Shown here: in pieces, positions 43,516-53,648 of the stretch
Position numbering within the stretch: the stretch's first letter is position 1
Layout of the letters: every line of letters begins with the position of its first letter
Source of the DNA: Nocardiopsis sp. CC223A
Lineage (GTDB): Bacteria; Actinomycetota; Actinomycetes; Streptosporangiales; Streptosporangiaceae
Direction of reading: 5' to 3'
NCBI RefSeq assembly: GCF_030766825.1
Contig: NZ_JASFDV010000001.1
Coordinates: 149,760 to 213,759 of the forward strand
DNA length: 64,000 bases
Notes under the pieces: generated by a model
Database searches by the model: none
Seen by the model: the letters and a program-made list of their open reading frames with translations, nothing else
Told to the model about the DNA's origin: nothing
Position numbers and translations under genes: made by a program

Positions 43516-44411
43516 GCACCCCGCGCATCGCCGTCTTCGGCAGCGTCAACATGGATCTGGTGGCCTACGTGGACGCCGCGCCGGCCACCGGTGAGACCGT
43601 CACCGGCACCGCCTTCCGGCAGGTGCCCGGCGGCAAGGGCGCCAACCAGGCGGTCGCCGCCGCCCGCGCGGGTGCCGACACGGTGTTCCTGGGCGCAGTG
43701 GGCGACGATGCCTTCGGCACCGAGCTGCGGGACAACCTGGTCGCCGCCGGCATCGACGCCACCGGCCTGCGCACCGTCCCGGGCCCCTCGGGCATCGCCC
43801 ACATCGTCGTGGACGGCCGCGGCGGGAACTCGATCATCGTCGTGCCCGGCGCCAACGGCGAGGTCACCGGCACCGTGCCCGGCGACCGGGAGCTCATCGG
43901 CGGGGCCGACGCCCTCCTGCTCCAACTGGAGCTGCCGATGGAGGCGGTCGTGGCGGCCGCGCGCACCGGCCGCGAGCGGGGCGTCCGGGTGTACCTCACC
44001 CCGGCCCCGGCGCGGGACCTGCCCGACGAGCTGCTGGAGTCGGTGGACGTGCTCGTCCCCAACGAACACGAGGCGGCCGCGATCACCGGTCGCACCGACC
44101 CCCGCGAGGCGCTGGCGGCGCTGCTGGAGTGGGTCCCGGAGGTGCTCGTCACGCTGGGCGGCGAGGGCTCCCTCTACGGCGCGCGCGGCACCGGGCCGGT
44201 GCACGTCCCGGCGCTGAAGGTCGAGGCCGTGGACACCACCGCCGCAGGTGACACCTTCTGCGGTTCCTTCGCGGTCGCCCGGACGGAGGGCGCCGACCCG
44301 GCGGAGGCGATGCGGTTCGCCGCCGCCGCGGCCGCCCTGTCGGTCCAGCGCCACGGCGCCAGCTCCTCGATGCCCTCGCGGGCGGAGGTCGAGGCCCTGC
44401 TCAGGGGCTGA
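43512..44411 (+). CDS. rbsK: Ribokinase (PfkB family)
   Basis: This 299-residue sugar kinase phosphorylates D-ribose. PfkB signature 1 is QVPGGKGANQAVAAARAGADTVFLGAVGDD and signature 2 is AVDTTAAGDTFCGSFAVA with the catalytic Asp. The start is GTG 43512, overlapping the xth stop. It is not accompanied by ribose-transport genes, so it may salvage ribose released from nucleotides or DNA repair; that link is inference. Confidence 0.9.
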   Translation: MSTPRIAVFGSVNMDLVAYVDAAPATGETVTGTAFRQVPGGKGANQAVAAARAGADTVFLGAVGDDAFGTELRDNLVAAGIDATGLRTVPGPSGIAHIVVDGRGGNSIIVVPGANGEVTGTVPGDRELIGGADALLLQLELPMEAVVAAARTGRERGVRVYLTPAPARDLPDELLESVDVLVPNEHEAAAITGRTDPREALAALLEWVPEVLVTLGGEGSLYGARGTGPVHVPALKVEAVDTTAAGDTFCGSFAVARTEGADPAEAMRFAAAAAALSVQRHGASSSMPSRAEVEALLRG

Positions 44412-44457
44412 TCCTGCGGGCGGCGGGCCGGACGGCGGTACCGCTCCCGGCCGCCGG

Positions 44458-44514
44458 TCAGGCGTAGGCGTACGCCCGGGTGCCGTAGGCCGGGGTGACG
44501 ACCCTGTGGGTCAT
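44458..44514 (-). CDS. Candidate 18-residue micro-ORF downstream of the YceI gene
   Basis: MTHRVVTPAYGTRAYAYA is encoded from ATG 44514 to TGA 44458, with GAAGGA 5 nt upstream, an almost ideal ribosome-binding site. It follows the YceI stop by 82 nt on the same strand. The Tyr-rich end is unusual. It might be a translated peptide, a peptide precursor, or chance. A rough inverted repeat (44421-44456) could terminate both this strand and the ribokinase transcript. Confidence 0.3.
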   Translation of the reverse strand: MTHRVVTPAYGTRAYAYA

Positions 44515-44596
44515 CGTGTCCTTCGAGGGGTCGTCGGGGGCGTTCGGGCGGTCGGACGCTCCCGACGCCGATTCGGTGCCCCCTGCGGGAGGACGC

Positions 44597-45199
44597 TCAG
44601 GAATCGTGGCCGATCTGCGCCAGGAACGGCGCGGGGTCCTGGTCCTGGAGCCGCACCTCCAGGACGATGTCGACCTCGTCCCCGACCAGGCGGCCGCCCC
44701 AGGGCACCTCGCCGCCGTCGCCCACCCCGTGGTCGGACAGGCGGATGCGGGTGGTGGCGGAGAAGAAGTGGCCGTACACGTCGTCGGGGAACGCGTAGTC
44801 GGGGGCCTCGCCCACCCACTGGGCGTCCAGGGTGACGGGGGCGGTCGTGCCGTGCAGGGTGAGGTCTCCGTGCAGGCGGAAGGCGTTGCGGCCGCGGCCC
44901 CCGGGCTCCACCCCGGTGGAGGTGAACCGCAGCTCCGGGTGGTTCCCCACGTCCAGGAAGTCGGGGGAGCGCAGGTGGGCGTCACGGGCGCCGACGCCGG
45001 TGTTGATGCTGGAGGCGTCCATGACCACCTCGACCTTGGAGGCGCCGGGGTCCTCGGCGACCAGCACCCGGCCCCGGGCGCGGCCGAACGTCCCCTGGAC
45101 CCGGCCGAAGCGCAGGTAATGGGCGACGAAGATGAGGCTGGAGTGCAGGGGGTCCAGGTGCCAGAGACCCGGCGCCGGGCCGACCGGAGTGGATTCCAT
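44597..45199 (-). CDS. YceI-family polyisoprenoid-binding-like protein
   Basis: This 200-residue lipocalin-like protein has typical YceI blocks: WHLDPLHSSLIFVAHYLRFGRVQGTFG, VEVVMDASSINTGVGARDAHLRSPDFLD, NHPELRFTSTGV, FRLHGDLTLHGTTAPVTLD. There is no signal peptide, so it is probably cytosolic. Family members bind isoprenoid chains, and the natural ligand here is unknown. ATG 45199 has GGGAGAAG upstream. A duplicated 12-bp sequence precedes the gene. Confidence 0.88.
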   Translation of the reverse strand: MESTPVGPAPGLWHLDPLHSSLIFVAHYLRFGRVQGTFGRARGRVLVAEDPGASKVEVVMDASSINTGVGARDAHLRSPDFLDVGNHPELRFTSTGVEPGGRGRNAFRLHGDLTLHGTTAPVTLDAQWVGEAPDYAFPDDVYGHFFSATTRIRLSDHGVGDGGEVPWGGRLVGDEVDIVLEVRLQDQDPAPFLAQIGHDS

Positions 45200-45210
45200 A
45201 CCTACTTCTC

Positions 45211-45240
45211 CCTTTTGTCCGTATAAGACCTTTTGTCCGT
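45211..45240 (-). promoter_or_regulatory. 12-bp direct repeat upstream of YceI gene
   Basis: CCTTTTGTCCGT occurs at 45211-45222 and again at 45229-45240, separated by ATAAGA (18-bp period). On the minus strand this gives ACGGACAAAAGG twice around TCTTAT, which could be a -10 region bracketed by two regulator sites. Confidence 0.5.
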
Positions 45241-45429
45241 CCACCCTAGGTCCGATGTGTCATCCCGATCCGGGGTTCGGACGCGAGGGAGGGCGAGAGA
45301 TGAGACTCGCTTCGTCCCGAGAAGCGGAGAAACCTGGTGTACAAGGAAATTCGTCCGCTATGAGAGTTCTCTCGGACGATGACCGGTCCGGGACCCTGTC
45401 CGCGTCCGGCCACGGACCCCGCGCACGAC

Positions 45430-45465
45430 GAAGGGCCGGAACGCGCCACCGCGTTCCGGCCCTTC
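45430..45465 (-). terminator. Terminator of argS
   Basis: Perfect 16-bp arms 45430-45445 and 45450-45465 have a CCAC loop, 12 nt downstream of the argS stop codon on the minus strand. Confidence 0.85.
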
Positions 45466-45477
45466 GGGTGCCGCGCC

Positions 45478-47223
<1,746 letters not shown>

Positions 47224-47285
47224 GCCCCAAGCGTACCGAGCCCGCAGGGGTGTTCTCAGCGCTTTTCCACCCGCCCCGCCGGACT

Positions 47286-48392
47286 TCAGCGCCCTTCGGC
47301 GGGGCCCTCGGACTGGGCCAGACGGTGCAGCCACCCGGCCGGACGGGTGTGCAGGCGGCGGCGGACGTGCTCGCCGATGTCCCCGGCGGCCAGGTCGTGG
47401 GCGAGGCGGCAGGCGTGGGCGATGCCGCGGGCCCGGCTGTCGCCGTGGGCGATCACGACGGTGCCGTTGAGCCCCAGCAGCGCGGCGCCGCCGTAGGTCT
47501 CGCTGTCCAGGCGCTCGCGCAGCCCGCGCAGGGCCCTGCGCTGGAGCATGGCCCCGGCCTTGGCCGCCATCGACGAGGTCAGCGCGGTGCGGACGGCGTC
47601 CATGGCGAACGCCGCGGTCCCCTCCACGGCCTTGAGCGCCACGTTCCCGGTGTGCCCGTCGGTGACGATCACGTCGACCTTGCGGGCGAGCAGGTCGTGC
47701 CCCTCGATGTTGCCGCGGTAGTCCATGACCGGGGAGTCCTCGGCGGCGGCCGCCAGCAGCTCGGCGCTGCGGCGGATCAGCTTGTTGCCCTTGCCGGGCT
47801 CGGAGCCGATGGTGAGCAATCCCACCCGGGGCCGCCGCACCTTGAACGCGGTCTGGGCGTAGGCGCACCCCAGGTGCGCGAACTGCACCAGCATCTCCGG
47901 TTTGGCGTCGGCGTTGGCCCCCGCGTCCACCAGGACCGTCGGCGTCTCGCCGGTGGGCAGGGTGACCGCCAGGGCGGGCCGCAGCACCCCGTGCTGGGTG
48001 CGCAGGCGCACGGTGGAGGTGGCCACGACGCCGCCGGTGGACCCGGCCGAGACCAGGGCGTCGGCGTCCCCGCGCCGGATCAGGCGGCAGGCGACGGCGG
48101 CGCTGGAGCGGGGGCGGCGCCAGCTGGCGAGCGCGCCCTCGTGCATGGCGAGGCTGTCCTCGGCGTGCACGACCGGGATGTCGCGCAGGGCGTCGTGCTC
48201 GGCGAGCATGCCGGCGATCTCGGTGCGGCGGCCCACGAGGACGACCCGCAGGCCCAGCTCGCGCACGGCCAGGACGGCGCCCTTGACGATCTCCCCGGGT
48301 GCGTTGTCGCCGCCCATCGCGTCGACGGCGATGATCGGCGGCGAGGTGCGGCGGAGTGCGGCGGGTGCGTCCGCGTCGGAGGTGCCGGTCAC
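47286..48392 (-). CDS. plsX: Phosphate acyltransferase
   Basis: This 368-residue enzyme forms acyl-phosphate from acyl-ACP for phospholipid synthesis. Signatures are IIAVDAMGGDNAPGEIVKGAVLA, ALVSAGSTGGVVATSTVRLR, VDAGANADAKPEMLVQFAHLG and VDVIVTDGHTGNVALKAVEGTA. AALLGLNGTVVIAHGDS follows. The start is GTG 48392 with GAAGGA upstream. The usual partner genes (rpmF, acpP, fabH) are not adjacent. Confidence 0.95.
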   Translation of the reverse strand: MTGTSDADAPAALRRTSPPIIAVDAMGGDNAPGEIVKGAVLAVRELGLRVVLVGRRTEIAGMLAEHDALRDIPVVHAEDSLAMHEGALASWRRPRSSAAVACRLIRRGDADALVSAGSTGGVVATSTVRLRTQHGVLRPALAVTLPTGETPTVLVDAGANADAKPEMLVQFAHLGCAYAQTAFKVRRPRVGLLTIGSEPGKGNKLIRRSAELLAAAAEDSPVMDYRGNIEGHDLLARKVDVIVTDGHTGNVALKAVEGTAAFAMDAVRTALTSSMAAKAGAMLQRRALRGLRERLDSETYGGAALLGLNGTVVIAHGDSRARGIAHACRLAHDLAAGDIGEHVRRRLHTRPAGWLHRLAQSEGPAEGR

Positions 48393-48793
48393 GTGGCGTC
48401 CTTCACGGTGAGGTGATTCGGTGGACGCACGCCGTCGGTGCAGGTCCCCGCGCCGGTGCGGGCACACGCCGACGGGTGCGCGGGTGGTGTGCGAACACCG
48501 TATCGGGTGGCGAGGGAAGCGCCGTGGTTCGGGATATTCATCCACTCATGCGAGGATACTTCCCGTATGTCCAGGTCAGGGCTGTATTTTGCTCCACCTG
48601 GGTACAAACCCCCAAGTAGGGGTATATCCGCTCGCTGGCCCGGGTGTCCATGACGCTCCGGGTACATGTGACAACCGAACACGAATTCCGTTTCCGGAGG
48701 TTTCCCGGGTGCACACACGCCGGAACCCCCGGATCAGGGCTGCCCTCACGACCCGCACGGGCGGCCCTGAATCACATGCAGGAGAGGAGAGGC
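48393..48793. other. 401-nt divergent promoter region between plsX and kamA-like gene
   Basis: No supported coding frame is seen. The middle is A/T-richer (GGGATATTCATCCACTCATG, GGGCTGTATTTTGCTCC), as expected for promoters. A small hairpin ACCCC...GGGGT lies around 48608-48623. No known riboswitch (including lysine) was recognised. Confidence 0.5.
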
Positions 48794-50155
<1,362 letters not shown>

Positions 50156-50256
50156 GGGGCCACCGCGGCGGCGGGGTTCTTCCGCGCCCGTACAGGGCAT
50201 TGAACACAGGACGTCATCCGCGCCCCCTCCGCCTCCCGGCCCCGGGGCCGTACAGG

Positions 50257-50299
50257 ACGAGGAGCCCGGTACCCCTCGACGGGGTACCGGGCTCCTCGT
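50257..50299. terminator. 19-bp hairpin between kamA-like and DUF397 genes
   Basis: Arms 50257-50275 and 50281-50299 are exact complements with a TCGAC loop. The flanking genes converge, so it can serve both strands. Confidence 0.85.
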
Positions 50300-50446
50300 G
50301 CGTCCGCACCGTGGACGGAAGGCGGTCACCGCGCGGCCGGGGTCCGGCACGGTGGCCATCGGCGCGGACGGCTTCTCCAATGGGGTTCGGGGCGGTGTGC
50401 GGCCGAAGGTCCTCCACCGGTTCCCGGGGCCTTCGGACGCCTGCGC

Positions 50447-50683
50447 CTAACTCAGCAGCGCGTCGAAGTCGCCGGTCTTGGCACCGCGGACGAAGGCCTC
50501 CAGCTCGGCGTGGGTGTAGACCAGCACCGGTCCCTGGGGATCGCGTGAATTGCGCACCGCGAACTCCCCGCCGGGCAGGGTCGCCACCTCGACGCAGTTC
50601 CCATCCGGGTTGCTCCAGCTGCTCTTGGTCCACTCGACCTTGGGCAAACGGCCTGCCGGAACGCCGTTATAGATGGGAGACAT
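50447..50683 (-). CDS. DUF397 protein (small acidic regulator)
   Basis: This 78-residue DUF397 protein contains VEWTKSSWSNPDGNCVEVATL, FAVRNSRDPQGPVLVYTHAELEAFV, the standard pattern of the family. DUF397 genes are usually encoded beside an HTH-DUF5753 regulator and an RsbW-like ATPase, as here (abaA/whiJ-type loci of Streptomyces). They are thought to bind or antagonise the HTH partner. ATG 50683 has AGGAGG 6 nt upstream. A bipartite palindrome 165 nt upstream is shared with the HTH gene. Confidence 0.9.
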   Translation of the reverse strand: MSPIYNGVPAGRLPKVEWTKSSWSNPDGNCVEVATLPGGEFAVRNSRDPQGPVLVYTHAELEAFVRGAKTGDFDALLS

Positions 50684-50847
50684 CTCGACCTCCTGGGACT
50701 TCGGGGGACGTGTGAGCGGGTGTCCACGTGCTGCGGCCGACACGTCGGGGGCACTCGTGCCGGAGCCACCGGACCGGTCGGGTGCTCGGGGAGAGATCTT
50801 CCCCGATGTGCCGTTCCGTCCCCGGTGCGCACCCAGAGAGTAGCCCA

Positions 50848-50877
50848 TGCACGTGCATACGTGATTACGTCGGTAAG
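50848..50877 (-). promoter_or_regulatory. Bipartite palindromic motif, copy 1 (DUF397 upstream)
   Basis: TGCACGTGCA at 50848-50857 is a perfect palindrome. After 8 nt comes TTACGTCGGTAAG (50865-50877), in which TTAC/GTAA form a second dyad. The same two-part arrangement occurs at 52211-52241 upstream of the HTH gene. Confidence 0.65.
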
Positions 50878-51018
50878 CACATATGCAAGATCCGAGGGTG
50901 AGGACGTGCATGTCACCGCTAACGCCGGGGGTCGGGCGGGGGGTTCTCCGAACCCTGATCGTTCTCCAGTCGTGGCCGAAGCCGGTCAGCGCCGCCGCAC
51001 AGGTGTGCGCACACGGCG

Positions 51019-51049
51019 AACGCCCGGACGCGGAGCGGTACCGGGCGTT
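51019..51049 (-). terminator. Terminator downstream of HTH-DUF5753 gene
   Basis: 9-bp arms AACGCCCGG (51019-51027) and CCGGGCGTT (51041-51049) have a 13-nt loop, 56 nt beyond the HTH stop on the minus strand. Confidence 0.6.
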
Positions 51050-51104
51050 GGGAAGAGGGCCGGGGGATGTGTGTCGTGGGGACGTCCGGGGTGCGGAGGC
51101 GGGG

Positions 51105-52016
51105 TCAGTCCCGATAGCGTTCCAGGAACGAGCGCAGGATCCCCTCGGTGGCCGAGGGCTGCGGAGCCTGGGTGGCCAGGTGGTCCATCGTCTGGGCGTA
51201 GAGGCTGGTGTCCTCGAACTTGTCGAAGTACAGCGAGCTGCTCAGCTGCTCCAGGTAGACCACGTCGGGCAGTTGCGGGGTGGGGAAGCGCAGGATGCTG
51301 AACGGCCCCCCGGCCGCCGGGTGCCCGCCCATGGCGAAGGTCGCCACCTGGACGGTGATGTTGGGCCGGCGGGACATCTCGATCAGGTGCTCGATCTGTC
51401 CGCGCATCACGGCGGCGTCACCGAAGGGCCGGTGCAGCACGGCCTCGTCGATGACCGCCCACAGGCGGGGTCCCTCCCCCTCGGTGAATCTGCGTTGTCT
51501 GTGCATGCGCATCTGCACACGACTGTCGATCTCCTCGTCGGAGGTGGCGGTGCGGGAGAGCCGGATCACCGAACGGGCGTAGCCCTCGCTCTGTAGCAGG
51601 CCGGGGACGAACTGCACCTCGAAGGTCCGGATGACCGAGGCGGCCTCCTCCAGGCCCACGTAGACGCCGAACCAGTTCGGCAGCACGTCGCTGTACTTGT
51701 GCCACCAGCCCTGGGCGTTGGCGCTGGTGATGAGGCCGAGCAGCGCTTCGCGCTCGGCGGCGTCGGTCACGCCGTACAGCTTGAGCAGGTCCTCCACGTC
51801 GCGGTGCTTGAAGCTGACCTGTCCCAGCTCCATGCGGCTGATCTTGGCGTGGGAGGCGCGGATGGCGTATCCGGCGTCCTCCCGGGAAATCCCCTTCTCC
51901 TGGCGCAGCTTGCGGAGCTGCGTTCCGAGAAGAATGCGCAGGACGGTCGGGCCACCACTGGAATTCGCCAGGAAATCTCGGGTGACCTGGAAGTTCTCTG
52001 CATGATCGGCGACCAC
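51105..52016 (-). CDS. HTH (XRE)-DUF5753 regulator, WhiJ-like
   Basis: This 303-residue protein starts at GTG 52016, preceded by GGGAGGCGAT. The N-terminal XRE helix-turn-helix spans ~25-85 (LGTQLRKLRQEKGISREDAGYAI, ASHAKISRMELGQVSFKHRDVEDLLKLYGV). The C-terminal DUF5753 domain spans ~100-300 (YVGLEEAASVIRTFEVQFVPGLLQ, LWAVIDEAVLHRPFG, EHLIEMSRRPNITVQVATF, VVYLEQLSSSLYFDK). WhiJ-type regulators with DUF397 partners affect development in Streptomyces. It is divergent from the ATPase gene. Confidence 0.92.
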   Translation of the reverse strand: MVADHAENFQVTRDFLANSSGGPTVLRILLGTQLRKLRQEKGISREDAGYAIRASHAKISRMELGQVSFKHRDVEDLLKLYGVTDAAEREALLGLITSANAQGWWHKYSDVLPNWFGVYVGLEEAASVIRTFEVQFVPGLLQSEGYARSVIRLSRTATSDEEIDSRVQMRMHRQRRFTEGEGPRLWAVIDEAVLHRPFGDAAVMRGQIEHLIEMSRRPNITVQVATFAMGGHPAAGGPFSILRFPTPQLPDVVYLEQLSSSLYFDKFEDTSLYAQTMDHLATQAPQPSATEGILRSFLERYRD

Positions 52017-52210
52017 ATCGCCTCCCTGTAGCGGCTTTGGCGCGAGCGACCGCTCAGTATACCGAGCCCATTCCGCTGGGAACAGGGGTTCAGGGTGGAC
52101 GCTCCGACGCCTTCTGTGCCGACTGTAAACCCGGATGCCCGTGTGTGAATTCTTCGAAGGGGATCTACCAATAAGGGCAGTTCGTCCTATAGGCTTGCCG
52201 AGCGTTGATC

Positions 52211-52241
52211 TGCACGTGCATCTGTGGCTTACATCGGTAAG
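52211..52241. promoter_or_regulatory. Bipartite palindromic motif, copy 2 (HTH/ATPase divergent promoter)
   Basis: TGCACGTGCA at 52211-52220 is followed after 8 nt by TTACATCGGTAAG (52229-52241). Apart from a short variable spacer it matches copy 1 closely, including CGGTAAG. It lies 195 nt upstream of the HTH start and 82 nt upstream of the ATPase start. Confidence 0.65.
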
Positions 52242-52301
52242 ACACGATGCCACCCGCGGACAAGGCCGAGCGAACCAGCATCACCACTCGTAAGGATCGT
52301 G

Positions 52302-52847
52302 ATGAACGCAGAGCTGATGTCGTCGGAGCGGCACTCCGGGGCATCCTGGCGCCGTCCCTCCCTGACCGAGGTCCCCCGGCTCCCCGGCGGGCAGTGGACG
52401 GACCCGCTGGGCGGCACCCCTCTGGGCCGCACCGATCACACCTCCGACCACGTCGTCGGCTCCTTCGCCTCGGTTCCCGACTCCGTGGGCGCGGCCCGCC
52501 GGCTCGCCGACCTGGTCCTGGCCGAATGGGGCCTGTCCGAGGCCGTCGACGACGTCCGGCTCGTGCTCTCCGAACTCGTCGGCAACGCCTGCCGCCACGC
52601 CCTGACCCCCGACCACGACCCCGAGACCACCCCGGTCGTGGTGCGGCTGAGCCGGGACGGCGAATCCGGGCGGGTGGCCTGCCTGGTCGCCGACACCAGC
52701 GACCGCGCCCCCCACAGGGTCGACGCCCACCACTTCGCCGAATCCGGCCGCGGCCTGAGCCTGGTCGCCGCGTTCAGCGGTGAATGGGGCTGGAACCCGA
52801 TCCGCGGCGGCAAGATCGTCTGGGCCGTCTGCGGCGGGCGGGACTGA
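52302..52847 (+). CDS. RsbW-like ATP-binding protein (HATPase)
   Basis: This 181-residue GHKL ATPase domain protein carries a polar N-terminal extension (~1-55). Motifs are the N-box VDDVRLVLSELVGNACRHAL, a degenerate G1 (VADTSDRAP) and ESGRGLSLVAAFSGEWGW. Such proteins act as anti-sigma factors or serine kinases for STAS proteins, and as members of DUF397/HTH loci. ATG 52302 has TAAGGA upstream. A STAS gene follows 112 nt downstream, a potential substrate. Confidence 0.9.
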   Translation: MNAELMSSERHSGASWRRPSLTEVPRLPGGQWTDPLGGTPLGRTDHTSDHVVGSFASVPDSVGAARRLADLVLAEWGLSEAVDDVRLVLSELVGNACRHALTPDHDPETTPVVVRLSRDGESGRVACLVADTSDRAPHRVDAHHFAESGRGLSLVAAFSGEWGWNPIRGGKIVWAVCGGRD

Positions 52848-52959
52848 CCCCTTCCCCTCTCCCTTCCCCCGGCCGCCGGGTACGCCCCGGCACCACGGAC
52901 CCACATCCCCGTCCCGGGCCCACGCTGGCCGGTCCCGGAGCAGAGTAGGCTGTCAGCGC

Positions 52960-53385
52960 ATGTCGGTATTCGACCGATCGCGTCCGACAGGGGAAGTTTT
53001 CCGACGCGGGGAACGGGGCGTGGACGTGCTGGACACGGGACGGGACAGGTTCATCTGCGACGGCGCCGCCGTCGTCGCGCTCGGCGGCGAGCTGGACATC
53101 GCCACCGCCGAGGCCGCGTACGCCGCCATCGCGGCCGCCGCCGCCCGGGGCTGTGTCGTCGTCGACCTGTCCGCGGTGGAGTTCATCGACGCCTCCGGGG
53201 TCAACGCCTTCATCAACGCGATGCGGGTCACCACCCGCGAGCGCCACCATCTGGCCCTGGCCTGTCCGCCCCGCCAGCTCTCGCGCATCCTCGATGTACT
53301 GAACCTGCGTACCCTGCTGCCCACCCACGGTGACCTGGCCTCCGCGGTCGCCGCGCACGCGGGGACCCGTACCGCCGCCCGCTGA
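52960..53385 (+). CDS. STAS-domain anti-anti-sigma factor
   Basis: This 141-residue RsbV/SpoIIAA-like protein spans ICDGAAVVALGGELDIATAEAAYAAI. It then has the phosphorylation block VVDLSAVEFIDASGVNAFINAM (Ser in DASG) and HLALACPPRQLSRILDVLNLRTLLPTH. Dephosphorylated STAS proteins sequester RsbW-type kinases. The upstream ATPase and the PP2C phosphatase at 25 kb are candidate partners. The last ~60 codons are duplicated in tandem directly after the stop. Confidence 0.88.
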   Translation: MSVFDRSRPTGEVFRRGERGVDVLDTGRDRFICDGAAVVALGGELDIATAEAAYAAIAAAAARGCVVVDLSAVEFIDASGVNAFINAMRVTTRERHHLALACPPRQLSRILDVLNLRTLLPTHGDLASAVAAHAGTRTAAR

Positions 53386-53592
53386 ACGCCTCCGGGCGAA
53401 TCCATCGACGCGATGCGGGTCACCACCCGCGAGCGCCACCATCTGGCCCTGGCCTGTCCGCCCCGTCGGCTCTCGCGCATCCTCGATGTACTGAACCTGC
53501 GTACCCTGCTGCCCACCCACGGTGACCTGGCCTCCGCGGTCGCCGCGCACGCGGGGACCCGTACCGCCGCCCGCTGAGCGCCTCCGGGCGAA
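53211..53592 (+). repeat. 192-bp tandem duplication of the STAS gene 3' end
   Basis: Positions 53211-53400 and 53403-53592 are offset by 192 bp (64 codons). They differ at only four positions that I can count over 190 bases. GCCTCCGGG occurs at 53191 and again at 53388, a possible microhomology for the event. Confidence 0.95.
53413..53577 (+). pseudogene. Duplicated STAS C-terminal fragment, 54 codons
   Basis: The second copy reads MRVTTRERHHLALACPPRRL and continues to the same AGTRTAAR end. It is in the same frame as the parent gene across its TGA stop (53383-53385). It lacks the phosphorylated Ser region and the N-terminal strands, so it should not fold as a STAS domain alone. Read-through of one TGA would append it to the parent protein. 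Confidence 0.8.
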
Positions 53593-53648
53593 CGGCGAAG
53601 GCGCGCCCGACGGGGTCGGACGCGCCCTGTGCGGCTTCTCCGGCGGGA

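Larger units (their letters stand above)
50684..51104. other. 421-nt gap between HTH and DUF397 genes
   Basis: No supported coding frame is seen. It holds the bipartite motif copy 1 (50848-50877), the HTH-gene terminator (51019-51049) and a 12-bp palindrome GTGTGCGCACAC (51003-51014). The part from ~50684 to 50880 is the DUF397 promoter region. Confidence 0.55.

Noticed and set aside
40101..44411. A 1,436-codon plus-strand frame running into ribokinase.
   Set aside because: Only the last 299 codons are real (ribokinase from GTG 43512). The rest is antisense to the acyl-CoA dehydrogenase or out of frame with xth.
48393..48793. Lysine or SAM riboswitch upstream of the KamA-like gene.
   Set aside because: Only a small ACCCC/GGGGT hairpin is visible; no conserved riboswitch core was found.
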